A stretch of 51,610 nt of DNA from Lentisphaeria bacterium (GTDB lineage: Bacteria > Verrucomicrobiota > Lentisphaeria > Victivallales > Victivallaceae): positions 1 through 51,610 of the forward strand of contig JAFVRD010000032.1 in assembly GCA_017504435.1 (NCBI GenBank), read 5' to 3'. This document shows, in pieces, positions 43,888 through 51,433 of the stretch (its first letter is position 1; every line of letters begins with the position of its first letter). Position numbers and translations under genes: made by a program. Under the pieces are notes generated by a model. The model had not been told where the DNA came from. It ran no database searches and saw only the letters and a program-made list of their open reading frames with translations.

Positions 43888-45060
43888 TCAATGGGATGAA
43901 CTGAAACTGGAATTATCCGCCTGCCGGATGACTTTACGGCTATGAGTGGAGTTTTTTACCAGATCTGCAAGCATTCCGGCATATTTTGCCGAATCCACCG
44001 GCAACACGACATCCTGTTTGAGCAAACCACTCATCAATATGGCATTGCCAAGTTCCAAGCCGTTGATCCCCTCTTCCAGCGGAGCAATAAGTTCCGTGCC
44101 GTTGATGATGGCATTGGCAACGTTTTCAATGACCAGCTGATGTCCGGAACGCCCGGGAACTGCCGGAGGCAAATTGACCGAACAATCCCAAAACGGCTGT
44201 TTGCCGAAAGATTTTGTTGAAGTACGGGTATATTCCAAACAGGGGATCTCGTTGCGTTTGAATTCGATTTTACCGTTTTCCAGAATCACCCGTCCCCAAT
44301 CCGCCATAACCTCCAGACGGTTGGTTCCCGGAGCTTCGCCGGTGCTGGTGATAAAGTTTCCGGTCATGCCGTCGGCATATTCCAGATAAGCATTCACATC
44401 ATCTTCGACTTCGATATCGTGATATTTGCCGATACAAACTCTGGCACTGACCATTTTCGGCATGCCGAAAAACCATTGCATCAGATCCAGCTGATGCGGA
44501 CACTGATTAAGCAATACTCCGCCGCCTTCACCGCCCCAGGTGGCACGCCAGTCACCGGAATCATAATACATTTGACTGCGGAACCAGTCGGTAATGATCC
44601 AGTTGACCCGGAAAATTTTACCGAGTGCACCGGAATCAATAAGCTGTTTAAGTTTGACATGCGCCGGAAGCGTGCGCTGATTGAACATGGCACTCTTGAT
44701 CAATTCCGGATGTTTCCGGGCAGCGGCGATGAGTCTTTCCGCCTCAGCTTTATGAACAGCGATGGGTTTTTCAACAATAACATGCTTGCCATGTTCCATT
44801 GCGGCGATCGCCAGATCCGGGTGATCATAATGAGGCACAGCAACCAGTACCGCTTCCAGACCGGGAGTTTGTAAAAATTCTTCATAATCGGTGGTGCATT
44901 TTATTTTGGCACGCACTTTTTCATCTATTTTATTGAACGCATCCGGATTGCGGTCACAGACTGCAACCAGCTCCGTATGGGGGAGTATATTCATTGAAAT
45001 AACGTGAGAATTACCCATATTTCCGATGCCGACAACACCGAAACCGACTTTTTTGCCCAT
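43888..45060 (-). CDS. Gfo/Idh/MocA-family oxidoreductase
   Basis: The protein has 390 residues. The NAD(P)-binding Rossmann motif is GVVGIGNMGNSH at the N-terminus, and the family Lys motif is HVIVEKPIAVHKAEA near 90. The substrate-domain motif GGGVLLNQCPHQLDLMQWFF near 180 carries the catalytic Asp/His pair. Members oxidise or reduce sugars, sugar acids or inositols, with substrates not predictable from sequence. AGGAGA precedes ATG 45060. It is the first gene of an operon with O-acetylesterase, glycerate kinase and AGE epimerase, which together look like a route from an acetylated sugar to 2-phosphoglycerate. The C-terminus SSFSSSH is low-complexity. Confidence 0.92.
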   Translation of the reverse strand: MGKKVGFGVVGIGNMGNSHVISMNILPHTELVAVCDRNPDAFNKIDEKVRAKIKCTTDYEEFLQTPGLEAVLVAVPHYDHPDLAIAAMEHGKHVIVEKPIAVHKAEAERLIAAARKHPELIKSAMFNQRTLPAHVKLKQLIDSGALGKIFRVNWIITDWFRSQMYYDSGDWRATWGGEGGGVLLNQCPHQLDLMQWFFGMPKMVSARVCIGKYHDIEVEDDVNAYLEYADGMTGNFITSTGEAPGTNRLEVMADWGRVILENGKIEFKRNEIPCLEYTRTSTKSFGKQPFWDCSVNLPPAVPGRSGHQLVIENVANAIINGTELIAPLEEGINGLELGNAILMSGLLKQDVVLPVDSAKYAGMLADLVKNSTHSRKVIRQADNSSFSSSH

Positions 45061-45098
45061 TTTTTATGTTCTCCTGAGTAAAAAAACTGATTGTTATC

Positions 45099-45128
45099 AT
45101 AATATAGACATTTTTCAGACTTTATCAA
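45099..45128 (-). promoter_or_regulatory. Promoter of the oxidoreductase-led operon
   Basis: On the minus strand TTGATA (45123-45128) is followed by TATATT at 45101-45106 (16-bp spacer), overlapping TATTAT at 45099-45104 (18-bp spacer). The predicted start is about 30 nt before the ATG, so the structured region at 45329-45443 is outside this transcript. Confidence 0.5.
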
Positions 45129-45270
45129 CCGATAAAACCGTTTTTTCAAAAATAATTTGCGCTATTGATTACCGGCAATAAATTGGGAACATGTGCCATT
45201 TCATAAAACTATTCGGGGATAAGGATATCAAATAAATTATTCTTTATTTATATTTTTACAGCTTGACAAT

Positions 45271-45300
45271 TTGATTTGTAAATGCGTTTTACTCATAAAA
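45271..45300 (+). promoter_or_regulatory. Candidate plus-strand promoter facing the structured region
   Basis: TTGATT (45271-45276), an 18-bp spacer and ATAAAA (45295-45300), with a TTGACA at 45263-45268 as a poorly spaced alternative. No plus-strand gene follows, so if active it would make a non-coding RNA that covers 45329-45443. Confidence 0.3.
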
Positions 45301-45328
45301 TAGATGTTAACGAAAAAATTGATTATCA

Positions 45329-45443
45329 GCTGGCTTTCGCAGCGTAATCCTGGCGCAGGTTCAATTCAGCGAGATGATGATTTCATCACAGCTTGCCGCA
45401 CCGGGAGAACTCTCCACGCCCCCCGCGACCTGCAACTGTGATG
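45329..45443. ncRNA. Structured RNA candidate with two competing stems, strand undecided
   Basis: A GC-rich island in A/T-rich intergenic DNA. Long stem B pairs 45384-45391 and 45393-45396 with 45432-45443 (CATCACAG, TTGC with GCAA, CTGTGATG; one bulged C). Stem A pairs TGATG (45375-45379) with CATCA (45384-45388), which competes with B. A further pairing is GCAGGT (45355-45360) with ACCTGC (45428-45433), and small hairpins lie at 45329-45343 and 45404-45415. Competing stems are the hallmark of a switching RNA, but no known family fits well on either strand. The rest of the 45061-45815 gap is A/T-rich, with the other elements listed separately. Confidence 0.45.
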
Positions 45444-45501
45444 TTCCGCAAAAAAGGTAATCAAAAGGGATATTGCCAAAACTCAAAAAAGTTTTTGGAA
45501 G

Positions 45502-45648
45502 ATGATGCTGCGGGAAAATAACCTTTTTCAAAACGCACTATTTCCATCGAGGGTAGATAAGTAGAAAGTTTATTTACATTCTTGAGAACAACTGATTTTT
45601 CAAAGAAGCTTCGCTTTTCTTGAAAAGATGTCTTCCCCGCAGAATCAT
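45502..45648. repeat. Imperfect inverted repeat, about 147 bp
   Basis: The left arm ATGATGCTGCGGGAA (45502-45516) is matched by TTCCCCGCAGAATCAT (45633-45648). Inner parts CCTTTTTCAA (45522-45531) and TTGAAAAGATG (45620-45630) extend the stem with mismatches. Inside lies the 17-mer shared with the pilin insert. It could be a small MITE-like element or the end of a longer structured repeat. No ORF in it is credible. Confidence 0.55.
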
Positions 45649-45670
45649 TTTTGCAACGCCACCTTTGATT

Positions 45671-45778
45671 TATCGCCACCCGCCATTCTAAATTGCATTT
45701 TAAGCTTAAAACTTGAGATTTTAGCTGTAAAATGAAATTCTGAAAATCGCTTCACTTTTGTTCAGAAAAACTCAGAAT
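45671..45778. repeat. 108-bp repeat, copy A
   Basis: A gapless match to 48906-49013 with 15 differences (about 86%), same orientation. It contains ATTCT/CAGAAT inverted motifs able to form two hairpins. It lies 37 bp after the stop of the DUF4838-like gene (minus strand). Confidence 0.85.
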
Positions 45779-45815
45779 ATCACCAGGTCTTGTATTGATT
45801 TTCCCTCTCGCTTTT

Positions 45816-48215
45816 TCACTGGAACATATCCTGTTGATCCGCAATCTCCTCTGTTTTCCGGAACTTGTTTTTGTTAATATCGCGGGCATCCAATTTTACC
45901 AGTACCAGCTGATCCTGACGGATGATTTTTTTCTCCGGATCCACAGCCATTGAAACATAAATATCAAAGAGGCGGTCCGGATCATCCGGATCAAAAAGAT
46001 GACCGACAGCATAGCTGCTGCCTCTGGAAATATGATTAAAAGCTATCATGGAGTCCGCCTCCAGTGTTATTCTGCCCAGATGATAAAATTGATATTCTCT
46101 GTATTTATCCTGCTTCATCACCCGCGTTAAATTTACCGGTCGGGGCAACCGTTTTATGATCCATTGCACCGGACGGTCGCGCCTGTATGACCGGTAATAA
46201 AACCAGTTGCCTGTTTTCGGAACAACTCCGGTATTACAAAGACCGAAAGCCGCCTCCGGATCGTGATCCAGTCCCCGCTTGTTGCGGTCAGGCATGATCC
46301 GGAACACTTTTTTACCGGCGAAATACTCCGGCAGCGGCTTGCCGCCGCGGGCGGCAGCAATATATTGCTCCAAACCGCTCATTACTCTGGCAATTTTTGC
46401 GTTGACTATTTTTTTGTAACGCCCGGGTTTTGTTTTTTTCAGCGAAGCTAATGAATTTTCCGCATCCTGCTGTACAGTATCAACTGCCCGGCTGATGATT
46501 TTTTCAAGATCTCCGAAAGCAGCCTGTTGTGCCGGAGTCATATATTGCCATGCGGCAATGGTGGTTTCATCCAAACTGAACCGCGCCCGGCGCAAAGCAA
46601 GCAAACGCAGGCTGGATTTTCCGACGGAATGTTCCATTTTATCAAAAAGTTTCTGCCAGCGAAGCAAATTTTCTGCAGTGGCATATTTTACTGACAGAAT
46701 ACTTGGATTCCAACGCAGATCATTCCGATGATTGATTTCAAGTTGTTCCAATTCCGCCAGATAAGCTCGCATATCAGATGCCGCCTCACCGTAACAATGG
46801 TCAGTGAACTCCCGGATGATCGTCTGCACATCGGCATTGATGTCCCGACAGAGCACACTCAACATATAAACTCGCAGATCATTGAAGCCGAAATTATCGT
46901 ACGGACCTGAACCAAATTGACAATACGCCATCCATACTTTATTGCGGTGAGCCAGACGGAAGTTATCGGCGATGCGGTTGATATTGGCAAGCAACGGATA
47001 ACCGATGATCGGTCGGGGATATGGTGTCGGATACGCATACCAGTGCATTTTAGAACTAATGGCTGCCCAGGCGGCAAAATTCCGCTCTGCAACTGCATTG
47101 ACCGGATGATTGATCGGTTTGGTAAAATCCACCCCCAGCGGAGCGTAACTCGGCAACAGATTACCGGGCAGTCCGGTCAGCAATTTAGAAGGCATAAGCG
47201 TTTGATTTTTGCGGTATGCGAGAAAACAGAAAAGCAAATCCGGATGAGTTTTTTCAAATCGTCCGCTCAAATCATAGAGAAAATCATAATATGCCCCGGC
47301 AGGGTGATCATGTTTTTTCATCGCTTCAATACAATTTATGCAATAGCAGAATGCTCCATTGTTGTCATCCTGACCGACACCAATGATTTTCATGCCTCCA
47401 CGATAATTTTCGGCAGCAAGCATGATCCTGATATTTTTTTCAAACTCATCACGGAGTCCGGCATTGGTATAACACAACTGCAAGGTCGTTACCCGCTGCC
47501 CTTTGCTGTTCATGGCAAAATATTCCGGATTGGTTTGGAAATACGCTTTATCCTTAAAGTATTTCAGCGGACCGCTGATATTGCCGACCTTACCGCCAAA
47601 GGGAATCAAACCGCTGGGAATGATACGCTGTCCGGCGTGCGTTCCGGAAATGCCGATACTGTCAGCAGTCTGGTCACGCAAAAAATTACGGCGGGCAAAT
47701 TTTTCAGCCGCTGGAGAATGGTAATCGCCGTTGACCGTCATATAAGCTATCGACGGCACAACGGAATGACTGAATCCAGCCGGCAGAGAGAGTGTTTTCT
47801 GTTTGGGGCTCCGGTTGACTCCGTAAAATGTGAACCACCGGCACCCGAAAGCATCCCGCAGCAAGTCATAAATAGCATTGACATTGCCGCATTCGCCCTG
47901 TCCGCAGATATAGAGGTCGCGGGCTTCAATTCTGATCCGCCGTTCATTCTCCAAGAGTGGAGCTGCATCCGAAGGAGCTTTTTTCCCGATCCATATCGTA
48001 TGTATTTTATTGCTGTTTGCTTGGAAATCAGCACCTGATATCAGCTTCAAAAAGGTGTGAAGATCGGCAACTGCCGCTTTTTCTTCTTTATTTGGCGTGC
48101 CGTGAAAAACAATTTTATAATCAGTTTTGCTATTATCGGCAAGAATTACTCTATCTGCAGCCTCCGAACAAACAGCTGCTGTAATTAAAAATAAAACAAC
48201 AATAAATCTTTTCAT
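45816..48215 (-). CDS. Secreted DUF4838-like protein (putative glycosidase)
   Basis: The protein has 799 residues with a signal peptide (MKRFIVVLFLITAAVCSEAA). Residues about 30-130 resemble the GH20-type N-terminal domain (DLHTFLKLISGADFQANSNK, then HTIWIGKKAPSD). The central part matches the DUF4838 pattern: FGCRWFTFYGVN near 122, and IIGVGQDDNNGAFCYCINCI near 275, in which a Cys-rich loop follows conserved Asp residues. A helical domain and a C-terminal sandwich domain follow. DUF4838 proteins are common in glycan-degrading Bacteroidota and Lentisphaerota, but their activity is not well defined. The ATG overlaps the stop of the four-helix-bundle gene as ATGA, so the two are translationally coupled. 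Confidence 0.8.
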   Translation of the reverse strand: MKRFIVVLFLITAAVCSEAADRVILADNSKTDYKIVFHGTPNKEEKAAVADLHTFLKLISGADFQANSNKIHTIWIGKKAPSDAAPLLENERRIRIEARDLYICGQGECGNVNAIYDLLRDAFGCRWFTFYGVNRSPKQKTLSLPAGFSHSVVPSIAYMTVNGDYHSPAAEKFARRNFLRDQTADSIGISGTHAGQRIIPSGLIPFGGKVGNISGPLKYFKDKAYFQTNPEYFAMNSKGQRVTTLQLCYTNAGLRDEFEKNIRIMLAAENYRGGMKIIGVGQDDNNGAFCYCINCIEAMKKHDHPAGAYYDFLYDLSGRFEKTHPDLLFCFLAYRKNQTLMPSKLLTGLPGNLLPSYAPLGVDFTKPINHPVNAVAERNFAAWAAISSKMHWYAYPTPYPRPIIGYPLLANINRIADNFRLAHRNKVWMAYCQFGSGPYDNFGFNDLRVYMLSVLCRDINADVQTIIREFTDHCYGEAASDMRAYLAELEQLEINHRNDLRWNPSILSVKYATAENLLRWQKLFDKMEHSVGKSSLRLLALRRARFSLDETTIAAWQYMTPAQQAAFGDLEKIISRAVDTVQQDAENSLASLKKTKPGRYKKIVNAKIARVMSGLEQYIAAARGGKPLPEYFAGKKVFRIMPDRNKRGLDHDPEAAFGLCNTGVVPKTGNWFYYRSYRRDRPVQWIIKRLPRPVNLTRVMKQDKYREYQFYHLGRITLEADSMIAFNHISRGSSYAVGHLFDPDDPDRLFDIYVSMAVDPEKKIIRQDQLVLVKLDARDINKNKFRKTEEIADQQDMFQ

Positions 48216-48565
48216 TTTTCATCACTTTTTGCCGTATTGATGGATTTTATCAGCATCACCCGGATTTGAGAACAACTGTTATTCAATTCCTGATATTTTG
48301 CTTCATCAATATAATTTGTTTTCAACAGCAGTTCAAGCCAGTAACTTGTTTCGTTGGCTTCTTTGAGAGCGATTTGCAGTTTTGCGATAAAGTCAGGCTT
48401 GCGGTGAGCATATTGGGCTTCATGGATATTGGCTCCGATACTGGTGCCGGCTCTGCCGATTTGATTGGAAACGATCGTTTCGCGCTGTTTTTTTAAGAAT
48501 TTTGCAAAGTTCAGTATTTGTACTGCAAAGTCCACAGATAATGTGCGTAACTTGCTTTCAGCCAT
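48212..48565 (-). CDS. Four-helix-bundle protein (S23/IVP and Avd-like family)
   Basis: The protein has 117 residues, the family length. Conserved blocks are IVSNQIGRAGTSIGANIHEA near residue 34 and ALKEANETSYWLELLLKTNY near 67, typical of the family first found in 23S rRNA intervening sequences and related to the accessory Avd protein of diversity-generating retroelements. These are small basic nucleic-acid-binding pentamers in known cases. AAGGAG precedes the ATG. No reverse transcriptase or 23S rRNA gene is in the window, so this is an orphan member. It lies just downstream of a hairpin array and overlaps the DUF4838-like gene by 4 bp. Confidence 0.93.
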   Translation of the reverse strand: MAESKLRTLSVDFAVQILNFAKFLKKQRETIVSNQIGRAGTSIGANIHEAQYAHRKPDFIAKLQIALKEANETSYWLELLLKTNYIDEAKYQELNNSCSQIRVMLIKSINTAKSDEK

Positions 48566-48616
48566 AAGATTATCTCCTTTCGGAGTTTAATATAACACTG
48601 CATCAGAAAAAATCAA

Positions 48617-48894
48617 GGCGGCAACGCCGCCGTGTAAGCACCGCAGGTGCGCTTTTAATCAGAAACACATCCACCCGCCGACAGGCGGCAACTTCACGGG
48701 CAGCGCAAGCTGACCTCTTCACAAGTGAAATGGAGCGATAGCGGAATGAAACGACTTCACAAGCAAGGCTTCTGGAGTTTGGTGAAGATGTGAAGAAAAC
48801 CTTCGGTTTTGAGTGAAGAGCGGCTGTCGCCGCGTGAAGAGAAGCCTTGCGGCTTCGTTCGCCATTTTCATTTTTCTTTAAAATGAAAATGGCG
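48617..48894. repeat. Array of about nine short hairpins
   Basis: Successive stem-loops in under 300 bp: GGCGGC/GCCGCC (48617-48631), GCACC/GGTGC, CCGCC/GGCGG, CAGC/GCTG, TTCAC/GTGAA, AAAACC/GGTTTT with TTC loop, GCGGC/GCCGC, GAAGCC/GGCTTC, and CGCCATTTTCATTTT with its complement (48860-48894). Many are separated by CTTCAC or GTGAAG. An apparent ORF across it (48603-48914, minus) has a repetitive, unnatural composition. The 48566-49053 gap contains only this array, the terminator-like hairpin and repeat copy B. Confidence 0.8.
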
Positions 48895-48906
48895 GCTTGT
48901 TTTTTT
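48860..48906 (+). terminator. Terminator-like hairpin at the end of the array
   Basis: A 15-bp perfect stem (48860-48874 with 48880-48894, loop TCTTT) is followed within 5 bases by seven T on the plus strand. It would end a plus-strand transcript running through the hairpin array. Confidence 0.55.
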
Positions 48907-49013
48907 ATCACCACCCACCATTCTGAACCGCTTTTTGAGCTTAAAAACTCAGAATTTCGCTGTGAAATGAAATTCTGAAAATCACTTCACTTTTATTCAG
49001 AAAAACTCAGAAT
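48906..49013. repeat. 108-bp repeat, copy B
   Basis: The second copy of the repeat at 45671-45778, directly oriented. Internal ATTCTGA and TCAGAAT motifs form two potential hairpins. It lies 40 bp after the stop of the Mrr-like nuclease gene, the same relative position as copy A to its gene. Confidence 0.85.
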
Positions 49014-49053
49014 GGCAAATCGCCATTCCTCGTTCTCTGAATAATATATCATT

Positions 49054-50052
49054 TCAAAATGAAAATGCAAGCCGCTTAAAAACCTTTCGCTTTATTTTCC
49101 TGTTCAGGGAAGCTGATCGGATATCAAGTCCAGCTGCAATAAGCATTTTACAGAAGTCCCGTCCGTTTATAAGCACAATTCCATTTTCCTGGGCTTTGAG
49201 GACTGCAGACTCAGTGAATTCCTCTGCGAAAGATACCACCCAATTGGTGTATGACCAATTGGTGTCAGCATTGTCACTCTTTTTCCGGTTTTCTGCATAA
49301 TCAGTAATCTGCTGAACAGCCCAATCCCCCGTTTGCCCCCAATGCTTTTTTGCCTGAACAGAAATTGTAAGATGCAGCAAAGGAAAAACTGCTTCAACGT
49401 CGCAATCTCCGATTTTTTCAGAGCTGTTTTTCGGCAATATCTTTGCTTTTGCACCTTGTTTTGCAAAATAAGAAAGAAGCTGTTGTTCAAAGTGGTCCGG
49501 AGAACCATTGGCATCAAGCAATTCACGGCATTTGTCCGCTAACTCTGACGGAAGAGAGAAAGGTTTTTTATCATTGAAGCGTTTTATAGCCGTATTTACG
49601 CTTTCCGCAAGATCTAAGATGTCGGCGGTCGTTTGAAAGCACTTCATCCGCGACAAAAGCGAGGTGGAGGCATACGCCTCACGAGGTCCACAAAAGTCAA
49701 TGATTTTTTCAACCTTCCATTCAAAGCCGATATCCTTGATCTCACGCAAATCAGACACTTTGACTTCCCCGATGAGTTTGCATACAGAAAAACCTCCATC
49801 ACGGGGAACCACAACAATATCATCGGCTTTCATTTCGCAAGTGAAATACCACAGACTCCAACGAGATCTCCAAATTGAACCGCCATAAATATTGTGATAG
49901 ATTTCATCAAATTCTTTACCTGCGTTTTTGGCAATTGCATCACGCATCTATTTATTATTTGCACAATCAGAAAAGCCAATGGTAAGTCTGTTCTCCTTTT
50001 CAAAATGTTCAAATCCGCCTTGATATTTGCAACGATGAATCCAGTACCTCAT
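49054..50052 (-). pseudogene. Mrr-like restriction endonuclease gene interrupted by an in-frame TAG
   Basis: Read from ATG 50052, which has AGGAG at good spacing, the frame encodes MRYWIHRCKYQGGFEHFEKE and on to ANNK (34 residues), then TAG at 49948-49950, then ATG and 297 more residues in the same frame. The N-terminal part before the stop looks like the natural start of the protein, since the fold continues (WYFTCEMKADDIVVVPRDGG, then FSVCKLIGEV). The C-terminal half has an Mrr-type PD-(D/E)xK core: DCDVEA near the catalytic Asp and ISVQAKKHWGQTGDWAVQQI with the QxK pair. It would cleave DNA, perhaps modified DNA. Options are a nonsense mutation, readthrough, or restart at the ATG right after TAG. 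It follows the J-domain gene by 14 bp. Confidence 0.75.
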
Positions 50053-50066
50053 CCCACATCTCCTTC

Positions 50067-51410
50067 TTAAATTTTCTTGTTCGTAATATTTTCTGCCTCT
50101 GCTTTACGAAACAAAGGCTCTGTGTTAAACTCCACGATATGCCGCGAGAGAACATTTGTCAAATCATCGCCACAGATATACCCCGGCTCAACTTTTCGCA
50201 GTTCTCCGGCAAGGTCATCCGGCAGAGAAAAATCCACCCTGCACGGAGACTTTAATGCCCCAAGAGCCGTGATGACACATTTTTCAGCGATTTGCCCAGC
50301 GGTGGCATTGGGGTTTACCCGTAACGGAAGCTCTTTTGTGTGAACGCCATATTCCAGCAGGATATTAAATAAAACCTTTTTGCCTTCCACACGGGAAACA
50401 GTAATTTTTACTGCTTTGTGCCGTTTATCAGCGGCAAGGAGCGATTGCACCTGTTGACGCTTTTCTGCTACTAACTGCTTTATCCCCAGATGTTCATTTT
50501 CAGAACGCTTCCGCAAAAGTTCCTTTGCCAGCTCTCTCTTTGAGTCTGGCCATTTTCGGAATTCCCACGCAATAGAACGCTTTGCCCGTTTGAGTGCGGC
50601 ACGGACAGGCTTAAATTCCTGTTCCACGGCTTTAGTCATTGCGAGAATGTCATCGCAACTCAAAGAGCCTTGCTGGGCATCGGGGTTTACAACCGGGCGT
50701 TTCATCAGATCCTGCAGTTTGCGGACACTTCCGATTTCGTAAGCATTTTGAATTTCCAGCCAAAGCGTCTCATCGTAATAGCCGGTCTTGTCCGGATGGT
50801 GACGCAAGCAGAGGGTGCGATATAATTTTTTCAGTTCCTTGCTGTCAGACTCCGTAACGCCTGGTTCTTTGCGTGGCGGTGGTGTAAAAGGTTTGTCCTG
50901 CATCCGTTCAAAGGTTTCAGCAATCCGTTTTGCATTTTCCGCAGAGTCCTCACGGGAACGCAGGTATTCATTTATCCGTTCCCGAAACAGCTGTTCAAGT
51001 TCCTGCTCTGCTGCAGTCACCTTATCCCTGACCACACCCCAGAAAAACTTATTTTCATTGATACAGATCTGCTGGATGCGGTATGCCATCTCCGCTTGCG
51101 ACACTTTCTCCATACGGCAAAGGCGGTCGAACATCGTTATGTTTTCCTTGTACCGAGTGTACTCGTACCGCAAAAAAGAGGTGTCTGCCAAAGTTTCCCC
51201 AGCGAAAGACTCAAGCCACTGCTGATACGCAGGCTCATCATTTCGCCGGAACTCGGCAAGAAGCATTTGTGCCTTTGCAAAGGATTTTTTCTTTGAAAGG
51301 TACTTTTTCCACAATAACGCTTTCTGGGCTTCCGAATCGGCAACAGCAGGAAGGTGCGGATTTTTCACGGCATCCGTAAAATCATATTCTGCACGCAAGT
51401 CTTCACTCAT
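50067..51410 (-). CDS. J-domain protein with long coiled N-terminus
   Basis: The protein has 447 residues from ATG 51410, chosen because GGAGA lies 7 bases upstream; ATG 51431 is an alternative. Residues 1-185 are helical and charged with coiled-coil character. Residues about 188-236 form a J-domain with the HPD tripeptide at 205-207 (LYRTLCLRHHPDKTGYYDET), which should stimulate an Hsp70 ATPase. There is no Gly/Phe or zinc-finger region, so it is not DnaJ itself. The C-terminal part (residues 260-447) has a helical charged segment and a beta-rich end of unknown family. It lies between a metallophosphoesterase and an Mrr-like nuclease on the same strand. Confidence 0.8.
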   Translation of the reverse strand: MSEDLRAEYDFTDAVKNPHLPAVADSEAQKALLWKKYLSKKKSFAKAQMLLAEFRRNDEPAYQQWLESFAGETLADTSFLRYEYTRYKENITMFDRLCRMEKVSQAEMAYRIQQICINENKFFWGVVRDKVTAAEQELEQLFRERINEYLRSREDSAENAKRIAETFERMQDKPFTPPPRKEPGVTESDSKELKKLYRTLCLRHHPDKTGYYDETLWLEIQNAYEIGSVRKLQDLMKRPVVNPDAQQGSLSCDDILAMTKAVEQEFKPVRAALKRAKRSIAWEFRKWPDSKRELAKELLRKRSENEHLGIKQLVAEKRQQVQSLLAADKRHKAVKITVSRVEGKKVLFNILLEYGVHTKELPLRVNPNATAGQIAEKCVITALGALKSPCRVDFSLPDDLAGELRKVEPGYICGDDLTNVLSRHIVEFNTEPLFRKAEAENITNKKI

Positions 51411-51433
51411 CGTTCTGTCTCCGTGCTTCATTG

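Noticed and set aside
45355-45372. tRNA T-arm (GGTTCAATTC)
   Set aside because: No acceptor, D or anticodon stems can be drawn around it.
45329-45450. TPP riboswitch on the minus strand
   Set aside because: GGGGGGC, CTGTGA and TTGAACCTG occur in the right order, but the conserved CUGAGA and the CUGAUCUGG..GCGUAGGGAA blocks are changed at key positions, and a promoter closer to the gene would exclude it from the message.
45329-45450. Cobalamin riboswitch on the minus strand
   Set aside because: GCTGTGATG and GCCAGGA resemble parts of the core and the B12 box, but the rest of the box and the upstream core do not align, and the neighbouring genes have no B12 link.
48603-48914. 103-residue minus-strand ORF across the hairpin array
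   Set aside because: Its sequence is a translation of the hairpins, rich in Arg, Ala, Ser and Cys with no family pattern, and it has no convincing ribosome site.
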